Positions 6,838 to 16,246 of a DNA stretch of 64,000 bases are shown here, one piece after another (positions within the stretch are counted from its first letter, which is position 1; each line of letters begins with the position of its first letter). A program made the position numbers and the translations under genes. The notes beneath the pieces were generated by a model that made no database searches, was not told where the DNA came from, and worked only from the letters and a program-made list of their open reading frames with translations. Origin of the DNA: Kribbella antibiotica (GTDB lineage Bacteria; Actinomycetota; Actinomycetes; Propionibacteriales; Kribbellaceae); contig NZ_SMKX01000024.1 in the NCBI RefSeq assembly GCF_004349055.1, positions 1 to 64,000 of the forward strand, in the 5' to 3' direction.

Positions 6838-8434
6838 TGATTCCGGCCAGGTCCTCGGCCGCTGCCGTCCGCGCCGAGGCAACGTCGCCGTCCTGCACCG
6901 GGATGACGACCTCGAGGTAGCACTTGAGCTTCGGCTCGGTGCCGGACGGCCGAACGACGACGCGCGCGCCTTCGGACAACGTGTACCGAAGGCCGTCCGT
7001 CGGCGGCAACGCCGCTGACCCCTGCGCGAGATCATCGACCTGTACGACGCTGTGCGTGCCCAGCGTCGTCGGGGGAGTGGCCCGCAGATTCGCCATCGCG
7101 GTCTGGATCAGGCTGAGGTCCTCGACCCGCACCGACAGTTGGTCGGTCGCGTGCAGACCGTACTTGTTGGCGAGATCGTCGAGCAGATCGAGCAATGTCC
7201 GCCCCTCGGCCTTCGCCCGGGCCGCCATCTCCAGCACCCGGACCAGCGTCGAGACGCCGTCCTTGTCCTTCACAGCAGTCGGGTCGACGCAGTAGCCGAG
7301 CGCTTCCTCGTAGCCGAAGACCAGCTCCGGTACCCGGCCGATCCACTTGAAGCCGGTCAACGTTTCGACGTACCGGACGTCGTACGCGGCTGCGATCTTG
7401 CCGAGCAGCGACGACGAGACGATCGAGCAGGCGGCGACGCCGTCCGGGCGACTGCTCAGCAGGAACTCGCCGAGCAGCGCGCCGAGCTCATCCCCGCGCA
7501 GCATCCGCCACCCCTCAGGCCCCGGTACGGCGACCGCACAGCGGTCCGCGTCGGGGTCGTTCGCCACAGCGATGTCGGCGTTGATCTCGCGGGCGAGCTC
7601 CAGAGCCGCGTCGATCGCGCCGGGCTCTTCCGGGTTCGGGAAGTGCACCGTCGGGAAGTCCGGGTCGGGGTCGGCCTGGGAGGCGACCACCGCCGGTACG
7701 GCGAACCCGGCGCGCGCGACCGCGGCCTCGGCCAGGAGGCGGCCGACGCCGTGCAGCGGCGTGTAAGCCACGTTCAGCTCGCGAGGTGCATCCGCCGGGA
7801 CCAGCTCGGCGATGCGGGCCAGATAGGCGTTCAGGAGCTCGTCACCGATGGTCTGCCAGTCGCCGCCGCGCGGGACCGACTCCAGCGGGCCGACCGCGGC
7901 GATGGCGGCCGCGATCTCGATGTCCGCGGGCGGCACGATCTGCGAGCCGTCGCCGAGGTAGACCTTGTAGCCGTTGTCCTGAGGCGGGTTGTGCGAGGCC
8001 GTCACGACCACGCCGGCCACGGCCTTCAGATGCCGGATCCCGAACGCGATCACGGGCGTCGGCGTGTGCCGGTCGAGCAGGACGGCATCCAGCCCGGCCC
8101 CGCGGACCACGGCAGCAGTGTCCTGCGCAAACACGTCCGACTTGTGGCGAGCGTCGTACCCGATCAGAACCGGTCCGTCGGTCAGCCCGTTGGCCTTCAG
8201 GTACGCCGCCAGTCCGGCCGCCGCCCGAATCACCACGACCCGGTTCATCCGGTTCGGCCCGGCGCCCACGGCACCCCGTAGGCCCGCCGTACCGAATTCC
8301 AGCGTGCCGGAGAACCGGTCCGCCAGCTCAACGGTGTCGCCAGCCTCCAGCAGAGCCTGCAGCTCCGCGCGGGTGTCAGGGTCGGGATCTTCGCTCAGCC
8401 AGGCTTCGGCGGCGGCACGCAGCTCATCAGTCAC
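6806..8434 (-). CDS. Phospho-sugar mutase (phosphoglucomutase/phosphomannomutase family)
   Basis: This 542-residue member of the alpha-D-phosphohexomutase superfamily moves a phosphate between positions on a sugar. The phosphoserine loop is TASHNPPQDNG (Ser about 147), the magnesium loop is DPDADR (about 293-298), and the C-terminal phosphate-binding loop is RPSGTEPKLK. Members of this length in actinobacteria are annotated as PmmB or phosphopentomutase-like enzymes. The nearby deoC operon makes a role in pentose or deoxypentose phosphate metabolism attractive but unproven. A long imperfect hairpin precedes the gene. Confidence 0.9.
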   Translation of the reverse strand: MTDELRAAAEAWLSEDPDPDTRAELQALLEAGDTVELADRFSGTLEFGTAGLRGAVGAGPNRMNRVVVIRAAAGLAAYLKANGLTDGPVLIGYDARHKSDVFAQDTAAVVRGAGLDAVLLDRHTPTPVIAFGIRHLKAVAGVVVTASHNPPQDNGYKVYLGDGSQIVPPADIEIAAAIAAVGPLESVPRGGDWQTIGDELLNAYLARIAELVPADAPRELNVAYTPLHGVGRLLAEAAVARAGFAVPAVVASQADPDPDFPTVHFPNPEEPGAIDAALELAREINADIAVANDPDADRCAVAVPGPEGWRMLRGDELGALLGEFLLSSRPDGVAACSIVSSSLLGKIAAAYDVRYVETLTGFKWIGRVPELVFGYEEALGYCVDPTAVKDKDGVSTLVRVLEMAARAKAEGRTLLDLLDDLANKYGLHATDQLSVRVEDLSLIQTAMANLRATPPTTLGTHSVVQVDDLAQGSAALPPTDGLRYTLSEGARVVVRPSGTEPKLKCYLEVVIPVQDGDVASARTAAAEDLAGIKQALSTVLGL

Positions 8435-8454
8435 TAAAGCAGGTTAGCCAAGGA

Positions 8455-8612
8455 CGGGGCTCTTGGCTCCCCGCCTACTGCGCTGCACTCGGCACGGCAC
8501 CTCGCCGCACTGGAGGAAAGGCCACGATGGAAAAGCATCGAGGCCTTCCCTCCAGCACGCCGAGCTACCGCACCGAGCACATGCTCGCTACGGCGCGGAG
8601 CCAAGAGCCCCG
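8455..8612. repeat. Long imperfect inverted repeat (about 75-bp arms)
   Basis: The outermost 16 bases of each arm (8455-8470 and 8597-8612) are perfect inverted copies. The arms remain mostly complementary down to CGATG/CATCG around a 6-base loop at 8530-8535. The element fills the space between the gamma-glutamylcyclotransferase stop codon (8615) and the mutase start (8434), both on the minus strand. It could be a MITE-like repeat or a structured transcript element. Confidence 0.8.
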
Positions 8613-8614
8613 CC

Positions 8615-9076
8615 CTAGTGTCCAGACGACTGGCAGGGGCGCGAGCGGAGCTCGGCGACGTAGTCGTCGGGGGCACCGGCTGCTTCGGCCGCCTCGGCGA
8701 GGATGCCGACGTACCGGGCCGAGGGGAGTCCGCCCTCATAGGCGTTCAGGACGTACATCCAGGCGAGCTGCTCGCCGTCCAGGGTCTGCACCCGGACCTG
8801 GATCTTCCGGTAGACGCCCTGATCGATCCACTCCCACTCGTCCAGGCGCTCGATGTCCTTGGAGTGGATGTCGTAGAGGGCGACGAAAACCTGATGGGCA
8901 GGGTCGGAGGCGTCCTCGACGACCGTGGCCATCGAGCCCTCCCAGCCGAGCTCCTCACCGCCGAAGGTGAGGCGCCAGCCGGTCAGCCAGCCGGTCCCGC
9001 GCAGCGGCGAGTACGGACAGCGCTCGGCCATCAGGTTCGGGTCAAGATTCGACGCAAACGCGGCGTACAGGGTCAC
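8615..9076 (-). CDS. Gamma-glutamylcyclotransferase-like protein
   Basis: The 153-residue protein has the fold signature of the GGCT/AIG2-like family: an N-terminal YAAFASNLDPNLM (the glycine of the usual YGSN motif is replaced), GWRLTFGG, LYDIHSKDIERLDEWE and AWMYVLN. Family members cleave gamma-glutamyl-amino acids to 5-oxoproline, but many have no known substrate. It is divergent from the LpdA-like gene with about 30 bases between starts. As I recall, the same neighbour pair occurs in mycobacteria (Rv3304/Rv3303c). Confidence 0.8.
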   Translation of the reverse strand: MTLYAAFASNLDPNLMAERCPYSPLRGTGWLTGWRLTFGGEELGWEGSMATVVEDASDPAHQVFVALYDIHSKDIERLDEWEWIDQGVYRKIQVRVQTLDGEQLAWMYVLNAYEGGLPSARYVGILAEAAEAAGAPDDYVAELRSRPCQSSGH

Positions 9077-9107
9077 GAGAAATCAGGATACGGAACAATG
9101 GCCTCTT

Positions 9108-10487
9108 GTGGCGCGAGTTGTGATCATCGGTGGCGGTCCAGGCGGGTACGAAGCGGCTAGTGCAGCCGCCCAATTAGGGGCGGAGGTGACAGTCGTCGAT
9201 TCCGACGGGATCGGTGGTTCTGCGGTCCTGACGGACTGCGTTCCGAGCAAGACGCTGATCGCCACCGCCGAGGTGATGACGGAGGTGGAGGAGGCCGGCG
9301 AGCTCGGCCTGCGGGTCGACGACGGCGACGACGACCCGGCGAACTCCGTCTCGGTCGATCTCGGGGTGGTGAACCGGCGGGTCAAGGCGCTCGCGGCGTC
9401 CCAGTCGGAGGGCATCGAGCGCCGGCTCGACTCGGACAAGATCCGGATCATCAAGGGCCGCGGCCGCCTCGACGGGCCGGAGACGGTGGTCGTCGGCGAC
9501 GAGCGGCTGGACGCCGACGTGATCCTGATCGCCACTGGTGCAAGGCCTCGCGTGCTCAAGGGCTCCGAGCCCGACGGCGAGCGGATCCTGACCTGGGAGC
9601 AGGTCTACGAGCTCGACCACCTGCCCGAGCGGCTGATCGTCGTCGGTTCCGGTGTCACCGGTGCCGAGTTCGCCAGCGCGTACGACGCCCTTGGTAGCGA
9701 CGTGGTCCTCGTCTCGTCCCGTGATCGGGTGCTCCCCGGTGAGGACGCGGATGCGGCCGCCGTACTGGAGGACGTCTTCAAGCGGCGCGGCCTGACCGTG
9801 CTGAGCAAGTCCCGCGCCGAGTCGGTCAAGCGCGTCGGCGACGGTGTCGTCGTCACCCTGACCGACGGCCGGACGGTCGAGGGTTCACACGCCCTGCTGG
9901 CGGTCGGTTCACTGCCGAATACCGACGAAATGGGCTTGATCGAGTCGGGCGTGTCGCTGACCGACGGCGGCTTCATCCAGGTCGACCGCGTCTCCCGTAC
10001 GACGGCTCGCGGCGTCTACGCGGCCGGCGACTGCACCGGCGTACTGATGCTGGCCTCCGTGGCCGCCATGCAGGGCCGGATCGCGATGGCCCACGCGCTT
10101 GGTGACGCCGTCGCCCCGCTGGACCAGTCGCAGGTCTCGGCCAACGTCTTCACCGCCCCCGAGATCGCCACCGTCGGCCTCACCCAGGCCGCGCTGGACG
10201 CGGGTGGCAGTACGGCGATGGTCGTCAAGGTACTGCTGTCCGACAACGCCCGCGCCAAGATGCAGGGCGTCCGCGACGGTTTCGTGAAGCTCTTCTGCCT
10301 CCCCAACACCGGCATCATCGTCGGCGGCGTAGTGGTCGCCCCCCGAGCCTCCGAGCTCATCCACCCGATCGCCCTGGCCGTCGCCGCCCGCCTCACCGTC
10401 GACCAGGTAGCGGCCTCCTTCACCGTCTACCCCTCCGTCACCGGTTCCATCGCCGAAGCCGCCCGGAGGCTGCACCTGCGGAGCTGA
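9108..10487 (+). CDS. lpdA: NAD(P)H-quinone reductase of the LpdA type (flavoprotein disulfide reductase fold)
   Basis: The 459-residue protein has the FAD-binding GGGPGGYEAA at the N-terminus, a second nucleotide-binding GSGVTGAEFA, and the FAD motif VYAAGDCTG. The place of the redox disulfide reads GGSAVLTDCVPSK, so the first cysteine is replaced by alanine. The C-terminal histidine region reads TVYPSVTGS and lacks the catalytic histidine. This is the pattern of mycobacterial LpdA, which is not a lipoamide dehydrogenase but reduces quinones with NAD(P)H. Start GTG at 9108 is chosen because the FAD motif follows directly. Its expected role is redox or oxidative-stress protection at the membrane side of the cytoplasm. 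Confidence 0.88.
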   Translation: MARVVIIGGGPGGYEAASAAAQLGAEVTVVDSDGIGGSAVLTDCVPSKTLIATAEVMTEVEEAGELGLRVDDGDDDPANSVSVDLGVVNRRVKALAASQSEGIERRLDSDKIRIIKGRGRLDGPETVVVGDERLDADVILIATGARPRVLKGSEPDGERILTWEQVYELDHLPERLIVVGSGVTGAEFASAYDALGSDVVLVSSRDRVLPGEDADAAAVLEDVFKRRGLTVLSKSRAESVKRVGDGVVVTLTDGRTVEGSHALLAVGSLPNTDEMGLIESGVSLTDGGFIQVDRVSRTTARGVYAAGDCTGVLMLASVAAMQGRIAMAHALGDAVAPLDQSQVSANVFTAPEIATVGLTQAALDAGGSTAMVVKVLLSDNARAKMQGVRDGFVKLFCLPNTGIIVGGVVVAPRASELIHPIALAVAARLTVDQVAASFTVYPSVTGSIAEAARRLHLRS

Positions 10488-10492
10488 ACGCG

Positions 10493-10523
10493 TTGGAACC
10501 ATTCGCGCGACTCAGCCTGTCTT
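10493..10523 (+). promoter_or_regulatory. ECF-type promoter candidate of the SigE operon
   Basis: TTGGAACC (-35-like, ending at 10500) and TGTCT (-10-like, from 10518) are separated by 17 bases, 38 bases before the sigma gene start. This resembles ECF promoters and would fit autoregulation. A small inverted repeat, ACCATTCG (10498-10505) and CGAATGGT (10544-10551), spans the region. Confidence 0.4.
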
Positions 10524-10560
10524 TCAGGGTGAGGGTTTCGGTACGAATGGTGAGGGACAG

Positions 10561-11061
10561 ATGGCTGACGACTCGGACTTCACGGCGTACGTGGCGGCGC
10601 GCTGGGGCGCGCTGGTGCGGTCGGCGATGCTCCTGGGCTGCAGCGATCCGGAAGCCGAGGATCTCGTGCAGACGGTCCTGGAGCGGTGCCTGCTCAAGTG
10701 GAGCAAGATTCAGGCGGCCGACGATCGGGATGCCTACGTGCACCGGGTCCTGGTCAACACGTTCATCTCGTCGCGCCGGCGGCGGTGGTTCGGTGAGAAG
10801 CCGGTGGCCACGTTTGCCGACAGTGCCGGTCACGACGAGACCGCGGCGGTCGACACCACCGACGCGGTGATGCGGGCCCTCAGCCGATTGGGAACCGAGC
10901 AGCGGGCGGCGGTGGTCCTGCGCTACTACGCGCATCTGACCGACCAGCAGGCCGCAGTTGCGCTCGGAGTCGCAGTCGGCACGGTGAAGAGCCGACTGTC
11001 ACGAGCCACCAAGATCCTCGCGGAGGATCCGGGGCTGACGGAATTGCGAGGGCAACGATGA
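10561..11061 (+). CDS. SigE-family ECF RNA polymerase sigma factor
   Basis: This 166-residue sigma factor contains region 2 (ARWGALVRSAMLLGC and EAEDLVQTVLERCL) and region 4 with the helix-turn-helix (YAHLTDQQAAVALGVAVGTV). These are typical of the actinobacterial SigE70 subfamily. GAGGGA precedes ATG at 10561. The stop overlaps the next start by 4 bases (ATGA), coupling it to a single-pass membrane protein that may control it. The regulon cannot be told from sequence. Confidence 0.92.
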   Translation: MADDSDFTAYVAARWGALVRSAMLLGCSDPEAEDLVQTVLERCLLKWSKIQAADDRDAYVHRVLVNTFISSRRRRWFGEKPVATFADSAGHDETAAVDTTDAVMRALSRLGTEQRAAVVLRYYAHLTDQQAAVALGVAVGTVKSRLSRATKILAEDPGLTELRGQR

Positions 11062-11897
11062 CCGATCCTGCTTTGAATGACGTTCTGGACCGGGCGGTGG
11101 CCGGCAAGGCGGTCGGGCCGCCACGGATTGACGCGATCCGATCCGGTGCCGCGCGCCGCCGACGCCGCCGTACGACGGGTGTCGTGGGAGCTGCTGCCGT
11201 GGCCGTGCTGGCAGTAGTCGGGGGGACTGCGGTCTTCGCGCCGGGCGATCGTGCACCCGTGGCGGTCAATCCACCGGTGGTGAGCAATCCGCCGGTGGTC
11301 CCGACCCGGCTGGTCGGGGTCGGGCATGTGGCGGTCGCCGTACCGGTGGGCTGGGCGCAGAACGCGACCTACTGCTTCACGCCGCAGCGGGACACGGTGA
11401 TCGTCAATCAGGGCCCTGAGGGTTACTGCATGGCGCGGCGGCCTGAAGGGGTCGAGAGCATCGAGATCCTGCGTGGCAAGTCGACGCGCTTTCCCTTCCG
11501 TGACGGCAAGATTGTCGAGATCGGCGGGGCTCGGGCCGAACGTCTACCGACGGTCTGTGTGGCTTCGGACAGCGATCGCCCCACGGAGTGCTCGGCAACG
11601 GTGTATTTCCCCACGCTCGACGTGACCGTTCATCTGGAGTCCACCACCGGCGCCGCCGAAGTCGACCGGATGATCGGGTGGATCGTCGTCGTACCGGATC
11701 AGGTCGGGGTGCCGGAGTACGCCACCCCGGTGACCAAGTACACGGCGGAGCTCACCGCGTTGGGGCTGCGGCCGGTGGTCGTGACCAAGAAGATTCCCCG
11801 CTATCAGGACGGCGACATCCTCGACGTGGTGCCGGCGCCCGGCGTGCTGGTGGCGCCCGGTGCGACCGTGACGATCACGGTGGTCGACAACTCCTGA
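11058..11897 (+). CDS. Membrane protein with C-terminal PASTA-like domain, partner of the SigE factor
   Basis: The 279-residue protein has a short cytoplasmic N-terminus rich in arginine (RSGAARRRRRR), one membrane helix (AAAVAVLAVVGGTAVFA) and an extracytoplasmic region. The last ~55 residues (KYTAELTALGLRPVVV, DVVPAPGVLVAPGATVTI) look like a PASTA domain. PASTA domains bind peptidoglycan fragments or lipid-linked precursors in other proteins. Overlap with the sigma gene and the topology suggest an anti-sigma-like envelope sensor, but no ZAS or other known anti-sigma domain is visible. Confidence 0.75.
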   Translation: MTDPALNDVLDRAVAGKAVGPPRIDAIRSGAARRRRRRTTGVVGAAAVAVLAVVGGTAVFAPGDRAPVAVNPPVVSNPPVVPTRLVGVGHVAVAVPVGWAQNATYCFTPQRDTVIVNQGPEGYCMARRPEGVESIEILRGKSTRFPFRDGKIVEIGGARAERLPTVCVASDSDRPTECSATVYFPTLDVTVHLESTTGAAEVDRMIGWIVVVPDQVGVPEYATPVTKYTAELTALGLRPVVVTKKIPRYQDGDILDVVPAPGVLVAPGATVTITVVDNS

Positions 11898-12118
11898 AAG
11901 TCAGGGGTAAACCTGCGTTCACTCACGTCGCGCTGAGTGACGGAAGTGTTTGGCGGGATTCCGGCACTTTTCCGCTTGGGCGGGAATTGCGGGGGTTTGT
12001 ATTGGTGACTGATGGTTATCAATCACGGGCAGTGAGAGAAATCGATTCTGCACAATCGCTTTTCCAGGGGCTGGTGACGGTCTTACTCTCCGGTTGATCA
12101 ACTTCCGGAGGGGGAAGC
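11898..12118. other. Intergenic region upstream of the subtilase gene
   Basis: These 221 bases hold no gene. A short inverted repeat CACTCACGTCGCGCTGAGTG (about 11929-11948) may help terminate the sigma operon. The last bases (GGAGGGGG before ATG 12119) are a strong ribosome binding site. The promoter of the protease is probably here, but no clear -10/-35 pair was identified. Confidence 0.5.
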
Positions 12119-15100
12119 ATGAGACGACGTTTGTCGCGCGGTGCTGCGTTCGTTGCCGTGACCACAGTGGTGCTGGCGTCGGTGACGGCGCCGGTGCGCG
12201 CGGAGACCCAGGCGGGTTCGCCGCCGGGTCCGTTGCAGGTGAAGACGGCGGCCGACGCGTTGCTGGCGAAGCTGGATCCGAAGCTCGAGGCGAAGGTCAA
12301 GAAGGGCGAGACCGCGCCGGTCGCGGTGTTCGCGACCGTGCAGGGTGATCCGGCGGCGGCGACGGCCGTACTGGACAACGCGCGGGTGGCCGGGTCCGGC
12401 GACAGCGGGCTGGTGCTCGGGTCGATTCCGGTCCAGGCGCTGCCCAAGCTGGCCGCCGCAAAGGGCGTGGTTTCGGTGCGGCCGGTGGAGCTCGGGAAGA
12501 CCGGGCAGCCGCTGAACGACCCGGATCCGGAGCTGCACAAGGCGCCGACCCAGGCCGAGAAGCAGGCCGCTCGGGCCAAGCTGACGACCAGCGAGGTGCC
12601 GTACGACAAGGCGCCCGCGCCGCGGGGCTCGAACTTCGAGAAGCTGCGCAAGCAGAACCTGCTGGATGCCAAGACCCACGATTTCACCGGGGCCTGGAAC
12701 GCAGGCATCACCGGGCAAGGCATCACCGTCGGCGTGCTCGACGGTGGCACTGACTTCGGCCACCCGGACCTGCTGAACACCTGGCAGACCTGGACGGGCC
12801 AGACCGGGACCAAGGCGGGCTGGAACGGCTGGCCGAAGGCCTTCGACCCGTACGGCACGCTGCAGTGGCTGTCCGCGCCTACTCAGGTTGATGACGGCCT
12901 GTCCTGGTACACCAAGACGACTGCTTCCGCTTGCTTGAAGGCCGGCTCGACTTGCTCGGTCGACTTCGCCACCAAGACCGGGCCGTCGCGCAACTTCAGC
13001 GCTCCGGCCGGGACGGTGCAGCACACCTACGACTTCCCCGCGTCCTGGAGCAAGTCCGGCACGGTCAAGGTCGGCAGTCACCCCGACGACTACCTGCTCC
13101 AGTTGTACGGCGAGCGGCCGGCCTACCTGGTCACCGACCCGCACACCGCCGGTGTCTACGACACGGTCTACGTCGACCTCGACGACGACCACTCGTTCGC
13201 CGATGAGAAGCCGGTCACCAAGGCTTCGCCGGCGTCGTACCGGGATATGAACGGCGACGGCTACACCGACCTGTCGGGTGGCCTGCTGTACTTCATCTCC
13301 GACGGCAAGACCGAGGTCCCCGGTGGCCAGGACGCGTTCGGGATCCACGACACGTCGTACGGGTCTGGCGACCTGCTCGCGTGGACCGGCGACTTCGACC
13401 CGCAGATCGAGGGGCACGGCACGCTGACCGCTTCGAACATCGTCGGTCAGGCCGTGATCAACGGGAAGGCGCCGACCTTCAAGGACATCCCCGGTGGCAA
13501 GTACGCCGGTGCCGTCCTCGGTGGCGCGCCGCACGCCAAGCTGGCGCCGTTCGGTGACATCTATCTCGGCTTCGACTTCTCCACGCAGTTCGGGTACCTG
13601 CTCTCCACCCGCCAGGGCGTCGACGTCACTTCGAACTCCTACGGGCAGTCCACCGTCGACAACGACGGCTGGGACGCGGCGAGCCAGGAAGCCGACGTGA
13701 TCCACGAAGGCCGGACGACCACGCCCCTGTTCTCGACCGGCAACGGCGCCCCAGGCTTCGGTACGACGGGATCGTCGCCGACGGCCGGTATCGCGGTCGG
13801 GGCCTCGACGCAGTTCGGCGGGACCGGCTGGGACTCGATCGTGCGGACCAAGCAGATCATGGACAACGACGTAGTCGAGTGGTCGAACCGCGGCTTCCAG
13901 TCGAACGCCGCCAACGGTGTCGATGTGGTTGCCGATGGCGCCTATTCGCCCGGTGACGCGACGCTGAACACGATCCTGGACGGGCGCGAGGCATGGACCA
14001 CATGGGGTGGCACCAGCCGCTCGACGCCGGTCGCGGCCGGCGCCACCGCGCTGATCTACCAGGCCTACGAGAAGGCCCACGGCGCCAAGCTGCCGGCCGG
14101 TTTCTACTCGACCGCCAAGGACATCCTGAAGACCTCTTCCAAGGACCTCGGGTACGACGCCAATGTGCAGGGGTCGGGCTCGATCGATGCCGGTAAGGCC
14201 GTGGCCAGTGCTGCTGGTCGGCGGGCTGTCGTTTCGCCGTCCGAGTGGCGGGTCGGCGACTACCGCGGGACGGAGTACCCGGCGTTCGCGAATGTGATCG
14301 CACCGGGTGGGACGGATTCGCAGAAGTTCAACGTCAAGGGACCGGGGGTCTGGCAGGTCAGTGACCGGCAGCTCGTCCGGACCGCGAACGACACGTTCTC
14401 CTTTACCAGCAAGGATCTCTCGCAGGAGAGCACTGGCAACTTCAATGCTCCCGATTACCTGCTCGACCTGACCTCGCGCGTGAAGAAGCATCGGGACGCG
14501 GATCTGATGCTGATCAAGGTCGAGTACCCACGGTCGGAATTCGACGGTGACAAGAACCTGACCGAGGACCAGGGCTGGCGACTGCTCACCTATAACTGGA
14601 CCGACGTCAACCACGACGGCAAGCTGTGGACCGACAAGAACCACAACGGCGTCGTCAACCACACCGACAAGACGACCAGCTCGAACATCGACGGCTTCCT
14701 CGATCTGGACTTCGCGAAGTCCGAGATGCAGCAGGGCGAATACAGCCGGTTCATGTATCACCGGGCCGGGGCGAACGCCTTGCAGTCGCTGGTGCGCGAC
14801 CCGGCGTCACGGATGGCCAACGGCCTGTTCCTCGGGCTGCAGCACTCCGCGAAGAACGCGGCGATTCCGGTGACCCACTTCAAGATCTCCATCGACTGGT
14901 ACAAGAACAGCGACTGGAAGTGGGTCACCACGCCGCGCTACACGACCGGTTCGTTCACTGCGTCGATCAAGGTTCCGGCCAAGACGCCGTACGGGATGTA
15001 TTCCGGTGCCGTCGTACTGAACCGTGGTTCGGACTCGATGGTCGTGCCGGTGTCGGTCGCCGTGGCGGCCAAGGCGGCGCAGGACGCTTCGGGGAAGTTG

Positions 15101-16210
15101 ACCGGGGCAACCACTTTCGGTGGCGAGGATGTGGCTCGGGCGCAGCAGAACTACACCTACAACAACGGGTCGGTGTTCGGTGCGAACGACTGGACCTGGC
15201 GAGCCGAGTCCGGTGACTGGCGCTTCTTCTACCTGGATGTCCCGAAGGCGCCTGCCGAGGGAACGAAGTTCCTGGTCAACACTTCGTGGAACGACGCCGG
15301 CCCGGCGACCGACCTCGACACGTTGATCATGGGCCGCTCGCAGAACCACTTCCAGGTGGTGCCCGACTCGGTCTGGGGCGCGCCGTACACGCTGAACACT
15401 GTGGGCAAGAGCCCGAACACCAATGTTCGCGCAGGTGTGTGGCGCTTCGACACCGCAACCGGCGGGCCGGCCGATGTGGTGACCGCTCCGGCCCAAGAAG
15501 GCCTGCAAGCCTTCGCCGTGCACCAGGTCGGCTGGGAAGGTGACAAGTTCAACACCCCCTTCAAGGTGGACGTGGGTAGCGCGTCGGTCTCCCCGTCGTC
15601 CGTTGCGCAGACGGCAACTTCGGATAGTGGTGGCTTCGACGTGAAGTTCGAGTCGAGCGTCGCACTGGACGGTCTGAAGGCCTCCGCCTTCGGCCTCAGC
15701 CAGCCGAGCACCACAACCGAAACCGCTCACCAGGACAACGCTGACGACCCGTCCGCGTCGAGCTTCAAGCGCAACCTCACCTTGTCGCACGCGTCCCGCC
15801 TGAGCGTCAGCACCGCGATGGCCGGCAACGACCTCGACCTCTACGTCGTCCGCGACGCCAACAACGACGGCGTCTTCTCCGCGTCCGAGATCGTCGCCTC
15901 GTCCGCCGGCGGTACAGCGAACGAGTCGGTCGACCTCATCAGCCCACCCGACGGCAACTACCAAATCTGGGTCCACGGCTTCGCCGTAGCCGGTACGCCG
16001 TCCTTCACCTTCAACGTCAACGCAGTCCAAGGCAACGACCTCACCGTCTCGGGCCTCCCGACCGGCGCCGTCCCCGCGGGAACCCCCGTAACCCTCCACG
16101 TCAACTACAACAAGGCAATGACGGTAGGCCAGACCTACACGGGTGAACTGCTGCTAGGCCCGACCACGGCACCGTCAGCGCTGTCGGTCCCGATCAAGAT
16201 CACCAGGTAA
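12119..16210 (+). CDS. Large secreted subtilisin-like serine protease (S8 family)
   Basis: The 1363-residue protein starts with a signal peptide ending near APVRAE and an inhibitor-like propeptide region. The catalytic triad is Asp about 208 (VLDGGTDFGHPDL), His about 433 (EGHGTLTASN) and Ser about 633 (GGTSRSTPVAAG). The insert between Asp and His is long (about 225 residues) and contains acidic, possibly calcium-binding stretches (DLDDDHSFADEK, DMNGDGYTDLSGG). About 700 residues follow the catalytic domain, including LYVVRDANNDGVFS, which resembles pre-peptidase C-terminal (PPC-like) domains. It is an extracellular protease of unknown target, transcribed alone. Confidence 0.92.
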   Translation: MRRRLSRGAAFVAVTTVVLASVTAPVRAETQAGSPPGPLQVKTAADALLAKLDPKLEAKVKKGETAPVAVFATVQGDPAAATAVLDNARVAGSGDSGLVLGSIPVQALPKLAAAKGVVSVRPVELGKTGQPLNDPDPELHKAPTQAEKQAARAKLTTSEVPYDKAPAPRGSNFEKLRKQNLLDAKTHDFTGAWNAGITGQGITVGVLDGGTDFGHPDLLNTWQTWTGQTGTKAGWNGWPKAFDPYGTLQWLSAPTQVDDGLSWYTKTTASACLKAGSTCSVDFATKTGPSRNFSAPAGTVQHTYDFPASWSKSGTVKVGSHPDDYLLQLYGERPAYLVTDPHTAGVYDTVYVDLDDDHSFADEKPVTKASPASYRDMNGDGYTDLSGGLLYFISDGKTEVPGGQDAFGIHDTSYGSGDLLAWTGDFDPQIEGHGTLTASNIVGQAVINGKAPTFKDIPGGKYAGAVLGGAPHAKLAPFGDIYLGFDFSTQFGYLLSTRQGVDVTSNSYGQSTVDNDGWDAASQEADVIHEGRTTTPLFSTGNGAPGFGTTGSSPTAGIAVGASTQFGGTGWDSIVRTKQIMDNDVVEWSNRGFQSNAANGVDVVADGAYSPGDATLNTILDGREAWTTWGGTSRSTPVAAGATALIYQAYEKAHGAKLPAGFYSTAKDILKTSSKDLGYDANVQGSGSIDAGKAVASAAGRRAVVSPSEWRVGDYRGTEYPAFANVIAPGGTDSQKFNVKGPGVWQVSDRQLVRTANDTFSFTSKDLSQESTGNFNAPDYLLDLTSRVKKHRDADLMLIKVEYPRSEFDGDKNLTEDQGWRLLTYNWTDVNHDGKLWTDKNHNGVVNHTDKTTSSNIDGFLDLDFAKSEMQQGEYSRFMYHRAGANALQSLVRDPASRMANGLFLGLQHSAKNAAIPVTHFKISIDWYKNSDWKWVTTPRYTTGSFTASIKVPAKTPYGMYSGAVVLNRGSDSMVVPVSVAVAAKAAQDASGKLTGATTFGGEDVARAQQNYTYNNGSVFGANDWTWRAESGDWRFFYLDVPKAPAEGTKFLVNTSWNDAGPATDLDTLIMGRSQNHFQVVPDSVWGAPYTLNTVGKSPNTNVRAGVWRFDTATGGPADVVTAPAQEGLQAFAVHQVGWEGDKFNTPFKVDVGSASVSPSSVAQTATSDSGGFDVKFESSVALDGLKASAFGLSQPSTTTETAHQDNADDPSASSFKRNLTLSHASRLSVSTAMAGNDLDLYVVRDANNDGVFSASEIVASSAGGTANESVDLISPPDGNYQIWVHGFAVAGTPSFTFNVNAVQGNDLTVSGLPTGAVPAGTPVTLHVNYNKAMTVGQTYTGELLLGPTTAPSALSVPIKITR

Positions 16211-16215
16211 CACCC

Positions 16216-16246
16216 AGTGGGTGGTGGCGCGCAGCCACCACCCACT
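16216..16246. terminator. Bidirectional terminator between convergent genes
   Basis: AGTGGGTGGTGGC and GCCACCACCCACT form a perfect 13-bp stem with a 5-base loop, 6 bases after the protease stop and touching the stop codon of the convergent gene. No long T-run is present on either side. Confidence 0.75.

Noticed and set aside
12098..14761. An 887-codon antisense frame over the subtilase gene
   Set aside because: Same base-composition effect; no domain, start context or neighbour supports it.
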